Shown in pieces: positions 21,841 through 34,559 of a stretch of 64,000 nucleotides of DNA. Within the stretch, counting starts at the first letter, position 1; every line of letters starts with the position of its first letter. Origin of the DNA: Schistocephalus solidus (lineage: Eukaryota; Platyhelminthes; Cestoda; Diphyllobothriidea; Diphyllobothriidae); contig WEDG01011811.1 of assembly GCA_017591395.1 (NCBI GenBank), positions 1 through 64,000 on the forward strand, in the 5' to 3' direction. The notes under the pieces are model-generated. The model had not been told where the DNA came from. It saw only the letters and a list, made by a program, of their open reading frames with translations, and searched no databases. The position numbers were made by a program, and so were the translations under genes.

Positions 21841-23560
21841 TACCATCCAGCATTTTGCTAGAGAATGCTTGGTTGCCACCCCCACGCCCCTGCAGATAAA
21901 GAGGATAGGAACCACCCGTAAGACAAATGGTTTCATGCTTAATTCCAGTGAGATTAGGTTTACGGTTTGGGTTGGGTTGTGGTCAGTGTCACAGTGCAGA
22001 CACGGGACCATATATCATTTCTGGAATTTAGCTCAAGGTCATCTGCTTTACGAGGGGAAGTTCTTACGCTCGTGCCCTGTCGGGGAGGCCGTATAACCGA
22101 TTCCTATAAGCATTTTGTACCAGACATATGACTCTGTTGCCGAGCCTTCTGTATAAATTCTGTAGTCTCATCCGCACGAGAGAAAACACCTAGGTCATTT
22201 GAAAGATCGTGGAATACATTTCTACATCCTTAATTTCTTGCACTTCGATGCTTTGAGTATTTATTTATGTTTTAATTTCAGCTGAAATCGCCTTCATTAA
22301 CAATCACCGGTTCACATATGGATAGTATAAAGAACACTGACAACGTACCCATGCTGATTTATCTGGCTTCTGTAGTAGAGAGAAACCTGTGAGGATTTGG
22401 TTTTGGGATCGGAACTTTTGCTTAACATGCAAAAATATTTATGCCTCAATAATCAAATTTTCGACCAGAATAGGAATGAACTTTGGAGGGATAACGTAAA
22501 GCGATTCTGGCCAGATTCGGGAGCCCTAGAGTTGGGCAGCATTTCTGATCGATGTGGCGGCGTTGGGGCTGAGAAGAATACAGTTTTCCTAAGCCCTGAA
22601 ATAACGCCTGGAGTTCTGTCGGTTAGGATCGAAACCATCAGTGTGGATAGTTGTGCTAATGCACCTACGAAAAATTTTTTCATTTTCTAATGTAGCCCCC
22701 GCCTTCTCTACTTCGGGATGATGTAACCATTAGCGGCAGTCCGCTTAAGCAAAGCCTCGAGAGTTCGGAAGCGTAAAAAGGTTTTACTACTGTATTTGAG
22801 CGTGAAAACGAAGCCTCCTGAAATAAAGCAGATAAGAAATTTTTCGAAATGTCTGTCTTCTAATGTAGCCGTACCATACTCCCAATCAAAACATACACCA
22901 ATAAACAATTAGATTTTCTAACTTCGCAGCTTAAGCAGCCCTTTCAGTTTAATTCTTTACCATTCGTGGGCCACTGCCGTCATCCATTGCATATTCGAGA
23001 GGATGAAATGTGAGCTTTCAGACGTTTCAAGCCTTATATTTTGGCTGAGTTTAAAAGCCCTCAAAGTATCATTTTCCAGCAACAGATATATTTATTTCAC
23101 GTAGTAATATCTCGAAGTAAAGGAATGTCCAACATAGGGCGATGGTGATGTAAGCGGACAGTTCCTGATTTATTCTGACATCACTCTCGGTCAAACTTCC
23201 CCGTGATGCTGCAGTAGTTGTTTCAAGCTACGCTGCCAATATACGCGTTGAAGGTCAGTTAGTTTTGATCATAAATATTGTTGTTTGCAGCCGGTTTTCT
23301 CACGTTTTTCTCACGGCTAATTTATGGGAGTCTGCATCTTTCCGGATCCCTATACGGAACAGAAGGACGTACCCTCATCCGAACATTTATGTAACGACCT
23401 TCCCTAACCTTTGCCTGAGTTTTCAATAATCTTATACAGTGGGGTGCCTACAGTCTGCATAGGAAATGTGAGAGTTGTCTCCTTTGCATTTCATTAGTCT
23501 GTGAGTCTCTGGGTGTCCACCCAGCAGGGTGATTCTTGGAAAGAAATTGGAGTTAGTAGT
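21841..23560. other. anonymous sequence
   Basis: Nothing recognised. A 97-codon plus frame at 22,397-22,690 matches no family I know. Confidence 0.35.
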
Positions 23561-23564
23561 TTAT

Positions 23565-23790
23565 AAATCTTTGAAATGTGTAAAATAAACATACAACTTT
23601 GAGCAGTTCAGGATGCGAATGAATTTTTCCTTTCTAAAAAGGTGAACTGGTTATTTTGAGGTAGCGTTCGGGAAAGTGAGCTACATATTACATTAAGTGC
23701 CGTTGAGGGAAGCATCTGTTTGCCATCAGAGTGCACCAATCAGATTTAGCTTTTCTAGGGAAATTTGAGGTTAGTTGCATGATCACGTCT
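23565..23790 (+). repeat. diverged dispersed repeat, member 2
   Basis: Paired with 21,560-21,840 by shared blocks in the same order. It abuts the left end of the foldback element that follows. Confidence 0.4.
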
Positions 23791-23893
23791 GTTCAGTCAA
23801 AACACAGTTATCTGTTTCCGTAATGTTTGCACATCATTTGTACGGTCAGGCTCACGAGGAAGGAAGAAATGTCCTTAGAAATACAATAGATTC

Positions 23894-24790
23894 CCTATCT
23901 CATGAAATGTGAAACGAGATTCTGAAAAATGTTTTCAATTAAAAAAATTACTTAGCTAGAGTTGTCATATTAATTATCACGAATTCTAATCCCAAGATAC
24001 TTCAATCACTTCAGGATGTCCGCTTTTTAACAAGCACAATGCACATACCGTAAAAAATGGCTACTTAATTAGTACGCACTTTCTCGTGGGTTTTCGATGC
24101 CCTTATTCATTCAAATATATCATGTAGAAAACATGCAGAAAAATATTCTTTCTTGTTCTCGTTTGGTAGCCCATTAAACCCTCTTCAAATTCTATGCCAG
24201 AAGAAAGAGTATCTTTCGGTTTAAAAAATGTTCTCATTATGGGATTTTTAAGACCGTGAAACGTTCATTCATAATGCATCTTATCCATCAATTTATTAAT
24301 GTTCCCTACAAAGCGCACAACATGACCTACATCCATTGCAAAATTTTATGAGAACTGTGTGACTTCTTCCTCAAAGCGTTGAGAAATGTGTGATTTTTCT
24401 TATACAGAATGTTCAAAATTAAACAGCAATTAAGAAACTTTTTAAAAGCAAAAGATACCATTTCCTCAAGCATGAAAAATTTGCAGAAGGTGTGATTGGC
24501 AACCAAACGAGTACAAGAAGGAATATTTTTGTGCATGTTTTCTACATGATATATTTGAATGAAGAAGGGCATCGAAAACCCACGAGAAAGTGCGTACTAA
24601 TTAAGTAGCCATTTTTTACGGTATGTGCATTGTGTAGTCCGTCAGAATAAAGCTTGTTAAAAAGCGGACATCCTGAAGTGATTGAAGTATCTTGGGATTA
24701 GACTTCGTGATAATTAATATGACAACTCTAGCTAAGTAATTTTTTAATCGAAAACAAGTTTCAGAATTTTGGTTGACATTTCATGAGATA
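23894..24790. mobile_element. long foldback element FB1
   Basis: The left arm (23,894-24,175) and right arm (24,498-24,790) are reverse complements, nearly identical by eye. Both carry ctatctcatgaaatgt, cttagctagagttgtcatat, gatacttcaatcacttcagg and ggctacttaattagtacgca. The right arm has an extra 17-18 bases (tttattctgacggactac). The inner 24,176-24,497 part is still inverted but much more diverged, with an AT-rich loop. No transposase frame is present; the 81-codon minus frame at 24,327-24,572 lies in the arm and loop and is probably incidental. Palindromic, non-coding and about 0.9 kb, it resembles a foldback or MITE-like DNA element. Confidence 0.8.
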
Positions 24791-25640
24791 GTGTATTAAC
24801 TGTATCCTGGCAAACTTCTGTATAACTTTTCATAACACCCTGAGAGGGTGTTTAAAACATTTAGCATATTCCCAGACTGCGGGTATCTCATGAAGCCTTC
24901 AGCTTTTGATAAACAGTAATAAGAAAAGAACGCCTAGTCAGTCTTTGTTCCGAAAAAATGGTCTCCTGCTCATGAGTGCATGAAAAGCCTGCTGAAGCAA
25001 GGCTCGTTCTGTGAATAGGAAGGGGATCCTCACGGTTGACGGAGAAAAGGTCTCCGTCAGCGCGATATACCGGTTACCTGCTTAAGCGGTAAAGTCACAA
25101 GCCCTTTATGCGTTTATCCTTGGGTATTATAACAGTTAATGGTTAAGCTTCGGGGTTCGCTTGTTTCGGCGCATAATTCAGACAGCCAGAGCTCAGGAAG
25201 ACAGATTTTTTCCTGACCTACATTGGCCCCATGCACGTCTCCGGGGTTCGCGCACTGTCCAGCGACTGTCTGTACCAATTTCAGAGACAACATCCGAGTC
25301 AGCGGGTGCAGTCTTGTGCGCAGCTCTGCAGGCGTGTCGCAACTTCGGGCGTCAGTACACCACTCGCTGAAACCTGATTGGCTACTGGGATATTTATTTC
25401 TCCGCGTGTGATTTACGATGTTGCCTAGGCGGCTGGTGGAGCAAAATCGAGCCTGTTAGCATGCAGACATATACTTGCGATCGTATTACCTTCAAGTCAG
25501 TTTTACAGCCTCAACAAAGCCGCTCTTACCGGTTGGGGGCTAATCAACGGTTTTTAACGCTGACTTGTGTGTTTTAGCGGCAGAACATGGGAGAAGGTAA
25601 CCCCCTCCGTCTCTGGGGTCCTAGCGCTAAATACCAGAGG
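24791..25640. other. anonymous sequence
   Basis: No gene or repeat recognised. Confidence 0.35.
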
Positions 25641-25644
25641 GATT

Positions 25645-25910
25645 GGGGTTACTTTTAAGGTTAGGGGCAGAGTAGAGTTTGCGATTATAGTAGTACTTGT
25701 GCTGTCACTACGGTAAATAATTAAGTATTGTTATACTACCAACTACCTGGTGGAAGCTTGTGAATATTACGCGGTTTTTCTGCTCAAATATTCACGCCAC
25801 CTTTCAGATCGAGTTTGAAAGGTTTTTTCTGAAGAATGCGGTTAAAGTTAAGTTTGGGATTTGGTTTAAGTTTAAGGTTTGGGCTTAGATTAGGTTTATG
25901 ACTCACTAAT
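25645..25910 (-). repeat. T-family degenerate hexamer array
   Basis: Units such as aaggttaggg, ggttaaagttaagtttggga, tttggtttaag and ggcttagattaggttt are spaced about six bases apart. The array is split by about 180 bp of unrelated sequence. The nearby gcgctaaataccag resembles the family's tagcgcaa flank. Confidence 0.5.
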
Positions 25911-26279
25911 ATTTAGCATTCCCAGAATTTGGAGCAAAGCCACCTTAATTTTTAGTTGGGACGTTTCCATTCCCGAATCTTAGCGTTTTGACGAATGGAT
26001 TCCTGTCGATTGAATCGGAGTTTAACCTGAGTAAAGCTAGCCCTACGCCCCCGGAACGGTAATTAATGCGGTGACTCAAAAGGCTCCTGACATGCGTTAC
26101 GCCCCCTCATGAGTGGCGCGCGAGAACTGGCAGAGAGAACGACCGATTATAGCGTGCATTCGGATCTACAAAGATTACTTTGTTTACAAAACAGGGCCAG
26201 TTTGGTACGACAAGGACTAGGAGCCCTGCTTCTCTCAAAATCTTAGCTGCTTTGCACGACATTTTAAGAAGCGTGAAAT

Positions 26280-26650
26280 GTCTCCCATTTTAACCCCGAC
26301 GCTAACACTAAATCTCACCTATGCATTCACTCTAATATGACCCTTAATTTAGCCCTTTCTTTACCCGGAGCTTAGCTCTAACGCTAGCAGTAACGTTCAC
26401 GTGAAACCTAATTTTAACCTTACTATCAACACTATTCTCCCTATAAATTAGCGCAAGGCCCCAAATATCGGTGCTTCAATTCTCACATCTTGCCGAATGT
26501 GTAAGTTAACAAAACGCCAAACCAACAGTTGTGGCATTAAGCCTGAACGAAACCCTGTATTTAACCTTAACTGCAAGATCACCCGAATTTAGCGCAAGGA
26601 CACCTGCATTACGAGCGAGGAATTCTTATTCCCGTGTTTTACCTATTTTC
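26280..26650 (+). repeat. T-family degenerate hexamer array with conserved flank
   Basis: An array of aacccc/cgctaac/ccttaa/gctctaa units is followed by attagcgcaaggccc (26,448). A second short array then precedes gaatttagcgcaaggacacc (26,584) with ctgcattacgagcgagg. The same flank recurs at 40.8 and 43.6 kb, which makes this a repeat family rather than chance sequence. Confidence 0.6.
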
Positions 26651-27790
26651 CTGTTTCTACGCCTGTGAAGAGACCAAGGAAGGTAAGGTGGTAAAAAGCT
26701 CCATGGTGTCCGAATATGATATTTAATTTGTAAGAAGTTTCAGTGATAAAACGCCATGGATGGGATGCAGATCGAAATCACCTCTATTATATGTACTCTG
26801 AAAAATTACTTAAGCTAGGCGGGTAGCTATAAGACAAACCAAAGGAATTAATCAATTAATTGAGGCAATTCTTAAATAGTGGATTTATAGCTTTTTGTGA
26901 GTCCACTAATACATTTAATCGCGCCAGTGCCTGTGAAATGCAAAACATACAGTTAAAGGACACAAGGCCAAACTGCCAGTCGCTATTTCACAGAGAGTGT
27001 GTGAGAGGGAGGGACTAGTTGCTAGCGAAAAGCCATGCTAGGTGTGCTAATGTGCATATTTTACGCCTACCTCAATGTTACACCAACTCGTATGCCGTGT
27101 GACTAGAATAACGTATGGAACTAGGTGCGAACGTGTGGAAGAAGGGACCTGCAATACAGCATTCGATTGAACGAAGGCAGGGGCACTACGGGAAGGAAGA
27201 GAGCATCATCAAGATGGTATATCATAAGAAGCCAGTAGCTGATTTCTGCCGGCTTTGTCATAACCCTTGGCATCGATAACAACTTTGATGTTCACTGAAA
27301 TGATACTTAAAGAATTGCATCAAGTCTAGTCATTTATTTTGGTTGAAGAGAGTTCGAGCATTGCAAAGGAATGGACGCAACCTCTAATAATTGCCCATAC
27401 ATTAGTCCACAGGAAGCAGACATGTGTAGCATCTACCTCACACTCGCCTTCTTTGCCCACTTTGCTCCAGTGGCAAGAATAGGTCACAACGGCCCGAGGT
27501 TGGCAACGGTGCAGTGGTTCACAGTGCTTAACAAACCAGTCTACGCATACCACGCATGACCTGTTCGCCAGTACATGCAGTAGGGTTCTGTAAGTTTGAG
27601 CAGGATCCACATAGGTGAGAGTATTCGAACACAACCAGGTTACGAAGAGCAGGATTGTTACTACCTGCCAAAACTGTTTTATTGATCCACGTCAATTTGT
27701 TTAGCGCTTCGTTGACGAACGCTCACGGATCGCTAATGGAACTCACTCGTCCCCTTCTGCCTTGGGACTCCCTCTTGGGCCCCGTCAGGA
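26651..27790. other. anonymous sequence
   Basis: No gene recognised. A 102-codon minus frame (27,326-27,634) is Cys-rich but lacks a familiar domain spacing. Confidence 0.35.
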
Positions 27791-27794
27791 GCCA

Positions 27795-27985
27795 CTCACT
27801 GGCTAGTAGTAGTAAAGGCAGATGAACAATGCCGACAAAGACAAGAGAGACTGGAATGGCTATTTCTGGCTCATTAGCCGTCAGTAGCCATTCATACCTA
27901 AACCCAGATGGTGCACTATCAGAGGCTCGAACCAACGACCTGTTGATCAGAAGTCCAACTTTCCAACCATAAGCCCTTGTCAGCA
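27795..27985 (-). mobile_element. tRNA-derived SINE
   Basis: Tail complement gccgacaaagacaagagaga, body complement ctggctcattagccgtcagt, then aggctcgaacc (B-box complement, 27,922) and aagtccaactttccaaccat head remnants. The tail borders agtagtagtaaaggcag, the start of a CTA-type microsatellite tail as at 37.3 kb. Confidence 0.75.
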
Positions 27986-28714
27986 TTGCCTGGAGAAGTA
28001 GGTAGACCCACCGAAACATGGAATCCGATAGCGAGTGAAACTGCAAGACGTAGTGCTGAGATAGGTATGAACCTTATTCAGAAGACGATGGCGAAAACTC
28101 CAACACAGTAAGCGGGATTGTTGTTACCATGCTTCAAAGTAAGAATTAAATGACTGTATCAAAAATCGTCAGAATGGATTATTTATTTATTGCTCACTAT
28201 GGACCATCATTATACCTTCATCCTCATGGTGGCACTTCCCCCGATTTAAATGGCTGCTAACTCGGACGGTGGAAGCACAATTACCGGACCCACTGAGAAC
28301 ATTGAAAGCAAGCCCAACTGTTTTATGGGAACCGTGTTAAAAGGGGATTTATGGGTAGGGTAGAGCGAGGGAGGGAGCAAAAAAACTGGCAAAAGCAAGA
28401 GAAGAGGGTAGGGATGATTGTAACCCTGTTACCGATCATAAATGGGCTAAGTAGAACCCGTGGGATTCAATGGAAACGAAAAAGCAATCCCATGGGTGAC
28501 GGGAAAGAGGATCGGCTTCCCGGATCGGTGTAAGGGAAGGCAAACCTGAACCAGCGTCAAACTCAGCTAAATGGGAACACAGGTGATTTAAGGACGAAAG
28601 GTAAACGCACGAAAATGAAACCCGGGAAAAGTTATCCAGAGTCAATGCTCTCAGTGGTTCCGGCTATTGTGCTTCAACCCATCGGCTAAAATGCATCGGC
28701 CCGTTGTGTCTGGA
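27986..28714. other. anonymous sequence
   Basis: No gene or repeat recognised. Confidence 0.35.
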
Positions 28715-28882
28715 ACTAACGGAACCCGCCACTTAATGGCTAGGTCGTTTAAGTTCTAACCAACAGACTGCAGGTTCGAGCCTCAGAGGTTGCAGCACCT
28801 GATATTCACTATGGCTGACTGATGACGGTTACTAAGCCGGAAATGACCCTTTGAGTCTCTCTTGTATTTTTCAGTAATGGCT
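28715..28882 (+). mobile_element. tRNA-derived SINE
   Basis: cacttaatggctaggtcgtt and ctaaccaacagactgcaggttcgagcc lie where the head and B box should be. The body ggctgactgatgacggttac and tail tgagtctctcttgtattttt complete it. Confidence 0.75.
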
Positions 28883-29517
28883 TTCTGTTAATTATTTATA
28901 AAGGCATGAACTTAAACACACTTCGCTGCTATTCGTTTGACTTCAATGCGGTCGCTTCGAGGGCGCGTCTGTGATTAAGTTGACTGTTATACCCAGACCT
29001 GATTTAAGTGTTGTAATGATTAATTGTGCGTCTTTATTAGATTTAGTTCACATAAAAGGACTTTTTTATTTCCATGGTTTCTTCTTAGCCTAAGTATCAC
29101 GTGGTCCAAATTCCTGTATGGCTTATTTCGCCAAAAACACTGTAACGATCACACCGGGGTATGCCAAGTGTAAAAAAATCGGACTGATGAGTTTCGTCGA
29201 TTTTGGGCCGACTAGATCTAATTCAGCCGGTTGGTTAGTACAGGGTCAAAGCCAGAGAGCCGGGTATAGTGTGTGAGGACAAAGATCTGGTCTCAGGTTC
29301 TGATTAAATTCCTACTGTTTAGCCGAAAGTATGCATCAGGAACCCACTGTGGCAGCGTGTAAGTGCTGGTCAAGCTGAGTTCAATTCAAAAAGGGAAGGT
29401 TTGTGCTTTTCTCTGGAGTGAGTGAGAGGCTCCTAGTAGCTCTTTCATAGCCATCTGCAGTGTCTGGGCCTAGAAGTGTGCTCCTGTAGACTCAGCGATG
29501 ACTCCCTGCCCGGTGCG

Positions 29518-29780
29518 TCCGTGATCTTGCAGCAAGTCTGCCGGGTCTGATGTCAGTTTGGACCCTGCCTACGGTACCTCTGGCTCTTCTCCGTTTGAAA
29601 CGCATCTTGGAGGGGGGAAGGCTCGTACTCTTCCGTCGAAATTTGTGAAAAACCGAATGCTGCTTTTTAAAACAGCAAACCTTGAGATTGAGGAAAGTTA
29701 TGATCAAGATTTTCGGACAGTAGAGCTGAATACAGGGCGAGTACACCGCCCCTAGCGCTATTGTAAACGTTAATAAAGAC
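29518..29780 (+). repeat. diverged direct repeat, member 1
   Basis: It begins gtgatcttgcagcaagtctg and ends gctattgtaaacgtta. It pairs with 30,178-30,415 through gtttggaccctg/gtttggatcctg, agttatgatcaagatttt/tgttatgataaactttt and acagggcgagtac/acaaggcacgtac. A 65-codon frame is open here (29,558-29,755) but is not conserved as a frame in the other copy. Confidence 0.6.
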
Positions 29781-30177
29781 ACTTTTCTACTTTCGACCAT
29801 TCAAATTACAAATGTACAGACATAGAAACTAAGAAGGTGTATGCATTTCTGTAGCACTAGTAATGTGTAGGATAGGAAAAAATGTTAATTGAGTTATTCT
29901 CATACTTACATCTGAATAATTGACTTGCAAAAATTTCGACTTACGAACGGCCGTTCGGAACGTAATTCGTTCTTAAGTAGAGGTTTGTTTGCATAGCTAG
30001 TCGTTCACAAAAAAAGAATAATATTGCACAACTCGTAGTAAAATTTAACTCTTCAGAATTAACGCCAATGTGAGCTCGTGTGTTTATTCCACAAGCCACA
30101 AGTTGTAAAGTTGGAGCTCCGGGTCTCTCCATCGTTTAATAATTCCTGTGGACCTCAGCAGTGATTCATTGTTCGGT

Positions 30178-30415
30178 CGGTGATCTTGCAGCAAGTCTGT
30201 CGCTTTTGCTGTTGGTTTGGATCCTGTCTGTTGAATCTCTGACCCTTCTCCCGTTTAAGTGCATTCGTTTTGAAAAAAGGCGAGACCTTTCATCGACAAG
30301 CCCAATTTCGCCCCTATAACATTGAGGTGGAGAAATGTTATGATAAACTTTTCCGGACCGCAGAGTGAACTACAAGGCACGTACAACGCTCTAGTGCCAT
30401 TATAAACCTTAAGGC
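30178..30415 (+). repeat. diverged direct repeat, member 2
   Basis: Second copy of the 29,518-29,780 unit, about 660 bp downstream in the same orientation and considerably mutated. Confidence 0.6.
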
Positions 30416-31245
30416 ATATATTCGTTTACAGGAGAACACTTCAAAAGTCGTACTGAAAGGGAACTGAGGACTTTTGCCCTAAAATGGGCAATTTTCATTA
30501 GCAGGAAGTCTGGGTTTCCAACTCGCTGAAAAACTGACCACATATCTGTTCCTATGCGATGGTTCCCTGGCCTAGGGTTGGCATTCATGAACTCAGTTTG
30601 CCTAAGAAGCTTTACCTCTTTGCTCGTATCACTGATATTTGTCACACCTTTCCAGCAGCGACCAGAAACGTGTCCTCAACAAAAAAACGGTTTGAACACT
30701 AATTATGCAGTAGATCCGGTCGCAAGGTCGATAGGCTTATCTGTTTCGGTTTATGGCAGGGGAATGAAAATGCATTGTCCCTTCTAAAGAAAGCAACAAT
30801 AGAATAAATAGTAGACACTTGCTACTGGTTGAATGATGTAAGGAGAAGGAGGAAAATTTGGCTCAAAACTTTGCCACCACTAAGACAAATGCTATCATCT
30901 AGTTATCATCTATATAACAGATGAAATTGGCATACAGTTAAACTAACTGAGGCTTCGATAATTAGTCTAATAGTATAGCTTACATCTACAATCGCATGTT
31001 AGTCTTGTTTCCAATCACGGGACTTAAGTTTTTCTTCAGGTTGAGTGCGGTTCCGGTTCCCACACCCTGGAGAGGACAATGGGAATTTAGAACGGAAGAT
31101 CGTTCAATGGCGATACAGTTGCGCGGATATCATTGCTTATACGCCCGCCCCTCTCTCTTCCACCCACCACCCCCCAAAAAAGGTACACAGGAAAAGAAAA
31201 CTCCCGCCTATATAATACAGGTGGCATTGTGCTTAATCTCCGGAA
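30416..31245. other. anonymous sequence
   Basis: No gene recognised. A caccacccccc run near 31,165 is low complexity. Confidence 0.35.
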
Positions 31246-31249
31246 ATAT

Positions 31250-31410
31250 TCCCGTATCTCAACACTTACCCTTACCTATACCTTACCCGTAACCCTATAT
31301 TGAAACCCAACCCTGCCATTAACTCTAATCCTTACCCTGAATTCCCTGGAATTAAGCTAAATGCCGCCTTTAGCAAGGGTATTTTCTGTTCCCATGTTCC
31401 TACCATTTGG
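31250..31410 (+). repeat. T-family degenerate hexamer array with flank
   Basis: ttacccttacc, cttacccgtaaccctatatt, caaccctgcc and taatccttaccct units are followed by ggaattaagctaaatgccgc and a ttctgttcccatgttcctac end, as in the 43.6 and 63.5 kb copies. Confidence 0.6.
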
Positions 31411-33540
31411 ACAAATGCTGAGCCGACGCAATTAAAATGTCAAAGAGCAGACGAGAATGAATGAGAAGGAAGCAGCAGCGATAGAGGCCGTCGTCGCGGT
31501 TGTGGCTAGAATTGTGCAAAACTTTTGCTTTACCATTCAGTGGGTGCTTTATCTATATGTGCATCTGTCAGCTTTTGTCTCATCTGAAAGCAGATTTCAA
31601 GGCTTAATTAGCAACAGATCACAGGAAGATTCACAAACATGTCTCATCTTTTTTTGACTGTGTATCGCCTACCGTCGTGGAGCCAACGGCGGACGAACCG
31701 ACTAGGCAGACACCCGCTCTGTGCCCTAAAACTGAGAGGCTAGTGTGCATGGGAGATTTGCATAACTGTTTCTGACTACTTTGTGGTAGTCTTCCAAGCA
31801 GTACCCCCCAGTACATATCGAATGGACGGTAGGTGAACCCGGACCCTGGTTGTTAATTAAAAACACTACCGTTGAACCAAATTTTCTCAGTTTTTCTGTG
31901 GTGGTGGTGGTAAATGCTTGCTTTTTTGCGTGCGATTGCCTGCGTTGGCGCTTTTATTCAAGGGCAGAAGGGCAGCGCATGCGTTTGTCGTGCAAGCAGC
32001 AGTCTCTCTTTGAGTTTCAATCTTCCCAATTGTAGCCAGCAAGTAGCCTGTCCTGGCGTTAGTGGTAGAATATTTGGCCGCCATTTGGTTGACAGGCTGA
32101 TATACTCGACTAGAACAGAGAGAGAGAATGAGGTCGATATTCAAGAATCCATCACCACAGCAAATCGGCTTCTTCCTTAGTAGGATAAATGTGAAGCGCT
32201 TGTATCTATCACAACACGCCCAGTGGTAGCCTATAAGGCTAGCAATGGATGGGCAAACACAGTTCTTCTTAGAACTGACGATCAGGCTGCAGTGGTTCCT
32301 TTTTACGGTGGCCTCCTATGTGAGATCCAAGTTGTTCTTGCAGAATTCTGGTGCGCATTAGTAGGGACGAGTTCGTGCGTGGTACGCGTAGATGGACTGT
32401 TTAGCTTTGTCGCGCCCACCTCCGGTCATCTTGTCATTGTCTTGCAATCGGATCAGGGTTTAAGAGTGCCTGTGGTCAGTTTTCAGTCATTTGAATGCGT
32501 TTTTAAAAGACTTGACAGAAACGGGCTTCTTATTGCGCGTAGGGGAACGTAAAAAAGCAAAACCAACTTTTAGTTTTCTTCACCATGACTTCAGAAAGCT
32601 ACACGACTATTGGCCTGTTTTTTAACTTGCAGTATGTCTATGACAAGACCATCGGCAGTGGATGAGTGCAGTTTTTGCTGCTGTCGGAAATTATACTATT
32701 TTGGTCTTGTGCAAACCTTGCTAAGTGACGTTCTCCATTTATTCTGGAATATACGAAAGAATGATGGGTTGAATTAGGTTTTAGGAAAATAACTCATTGG
32801 TTCTTTGCTGCTTTAAAAACTGATAAAGACAGTTGTAAATGTTTTTATCTGCTTTACTTTGGACAATGTGAGTCCATTTTACAACACCATGTCCTAGATT
32901 GTAGTTCTTATTCACGACATTAGGCTGATTCATATGCTTAAACTCGGGATTCTCGAAAATTCGGGCAAAATTAGAGCACACTTGATAACACGGGATATGC
33001 ATGATGAAAGGCAAACGTGAGCTTTTGACAAAGCTTAAAAGTACTGCAAATGACCACAGCTGATTAGCTTGTTCGTAAGTCGATTAGTAGAAAAGGCGTC
33101 CTATCTGTTCTGAGGAAAGATTTCAAAAAACATTCAGCTAGGCATTTTCAGGAGAAATGAAGTCAGTATGGTAAAAGATTATGTTTAGGTTTATTATTGA
33201 CTGCCTGGTGGCAGTTTGGAGATATTGTGCAGTTATTCCTCCGTATCTGATGGATTTCAGCTCAATTTTGCCTAGCAAATTTCGAGTCGAGCCTTAAAAG
33301 GCTTGTTCCAAAAGATTGACTCCAAGTTTACGTATTGCTTTCCTCGGACAGTGAAAAAGGCAGAATATAAACTGGGGTTCATACACCAGCGGAATGCCAC
33401 CACGGGGAACGCTGGGGGGATCCAATGAGGAGCCACTCCCCTCGCAGATATGTTTTATTCACTGGACGGGACGAGGGAGCGTTTTACTGCCATTGCTAAT
33501 ACACCCGATCTCAGCCGACTTGTGTAACAAGAATCTGACA
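31411..33540. other. anonymous sequence
   Basis: No recognisable gene. Plus frame 32,223-32,552 (109 codons) and minus frame 32,781-33,014 match nothing I know. Confidence 0.35.
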
Positions 33541-33544
33541 GAGG

Positions 33545-33895
33545 AAAATGACCGACAAAGACCAGCGAGACTGGGATTGTCATTTCTGGTTTGTTAACCA
33601 TCAGCAGCCAGACATATCCAAGCTCAATTGCTGCACCACTCGAGCCTCGGGAAGAGTGAGTTCCATAACCGATTGGTGTGCGGCCATCAACCAATGTCAG
33701 TATTCTCAATCGGAACCAGGACGACAACGAGCCCGGGACAAAATGAGGTACGGCCTTGAGCTTCTAACCAACAGGCTGCCAGTTTGAGCCTCAGGGGTTG
33801 CAATACCTGGGGTTGGTTTTGACTGACTGATGAGGGCTAATCGGCCAGGCATATCCTTTCCGGTCTCCCTTGTTTTCGTTGGTAACATAATTTGA
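33545..33895. mobile_element. head-to-head inverted SINE pair
   Basis: A minus copy (33,548-33,650: accgacaaagaccagcgaga, tttctggtttgttaaccatc) and a plus copy (33,727-33,890: acgacaacgagcccggg, gactgactgatgagggctaa, ctcccttgttttcgttggta) flank a short M-like segment (ccgattggtgtgcggccatc). The outer tails form inverted arms of about 70 bp. Confidence 0.7.
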
Positions 33896-34555
33896 CCTTC
33901 GGGGAAGGCGTGTTGTGCTTCAAAGGTTTGATGTTCACAGTACGTGCGTTTTGTCCATACCTCATGCAGCGCAGGCGGACCAGTTGAGTTTACAAATCGT
34001 GTCGGTTTTAACCTGCATTTGCACCTGGTTTTTGTACGTGACGGTCTTCGGCATCCTCCTGTCTTAGCTCATGTAATTTAAACGAGTGCCTCGAATGTAC
34101 TGACCGAAGGAGCCTTGAAATAGCCTGGATAAAATATTGAAACAAACCGGCGCTTCAACTGTGACTGTTAATTTTGTTTATATATATGTTAATCAGAGGA
34201 AAACATAATCCAAATATCCCTTTGAAACTCTGTCTGAACCGAAGTTGCAAAACTATAGTGTACGTGATCGAATTAGTTGGGGAAGGTTACCCGCGGATTT
34301 TTGGATTTTGTAGGAGCATGTTCCATGATTTCAATTTTCGATACCCATCGTTTTCCTGACATAAGATCCTGTTCATATGGGCATGATTCAATTTCACAGC
34401 TAGTGACTTTGCGTGCATGGTCCTGGGGGCTTAGCTGTCCGAGGAAACACATTAAATCTTGTAGGTCATAAATTTATTCTATTCTTCTTCGATAAGCGAA
34501 GAAGTAAGCTATAATTTTCTTCAAGGATGGCTTAAATGAACGTCACTTGCAAGTA
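33896..34555. other. anonymous sequence
   Basis: No gene or repeat recognised. Confidence 0.35.
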
Positions 34556-34559
34556 ATAC

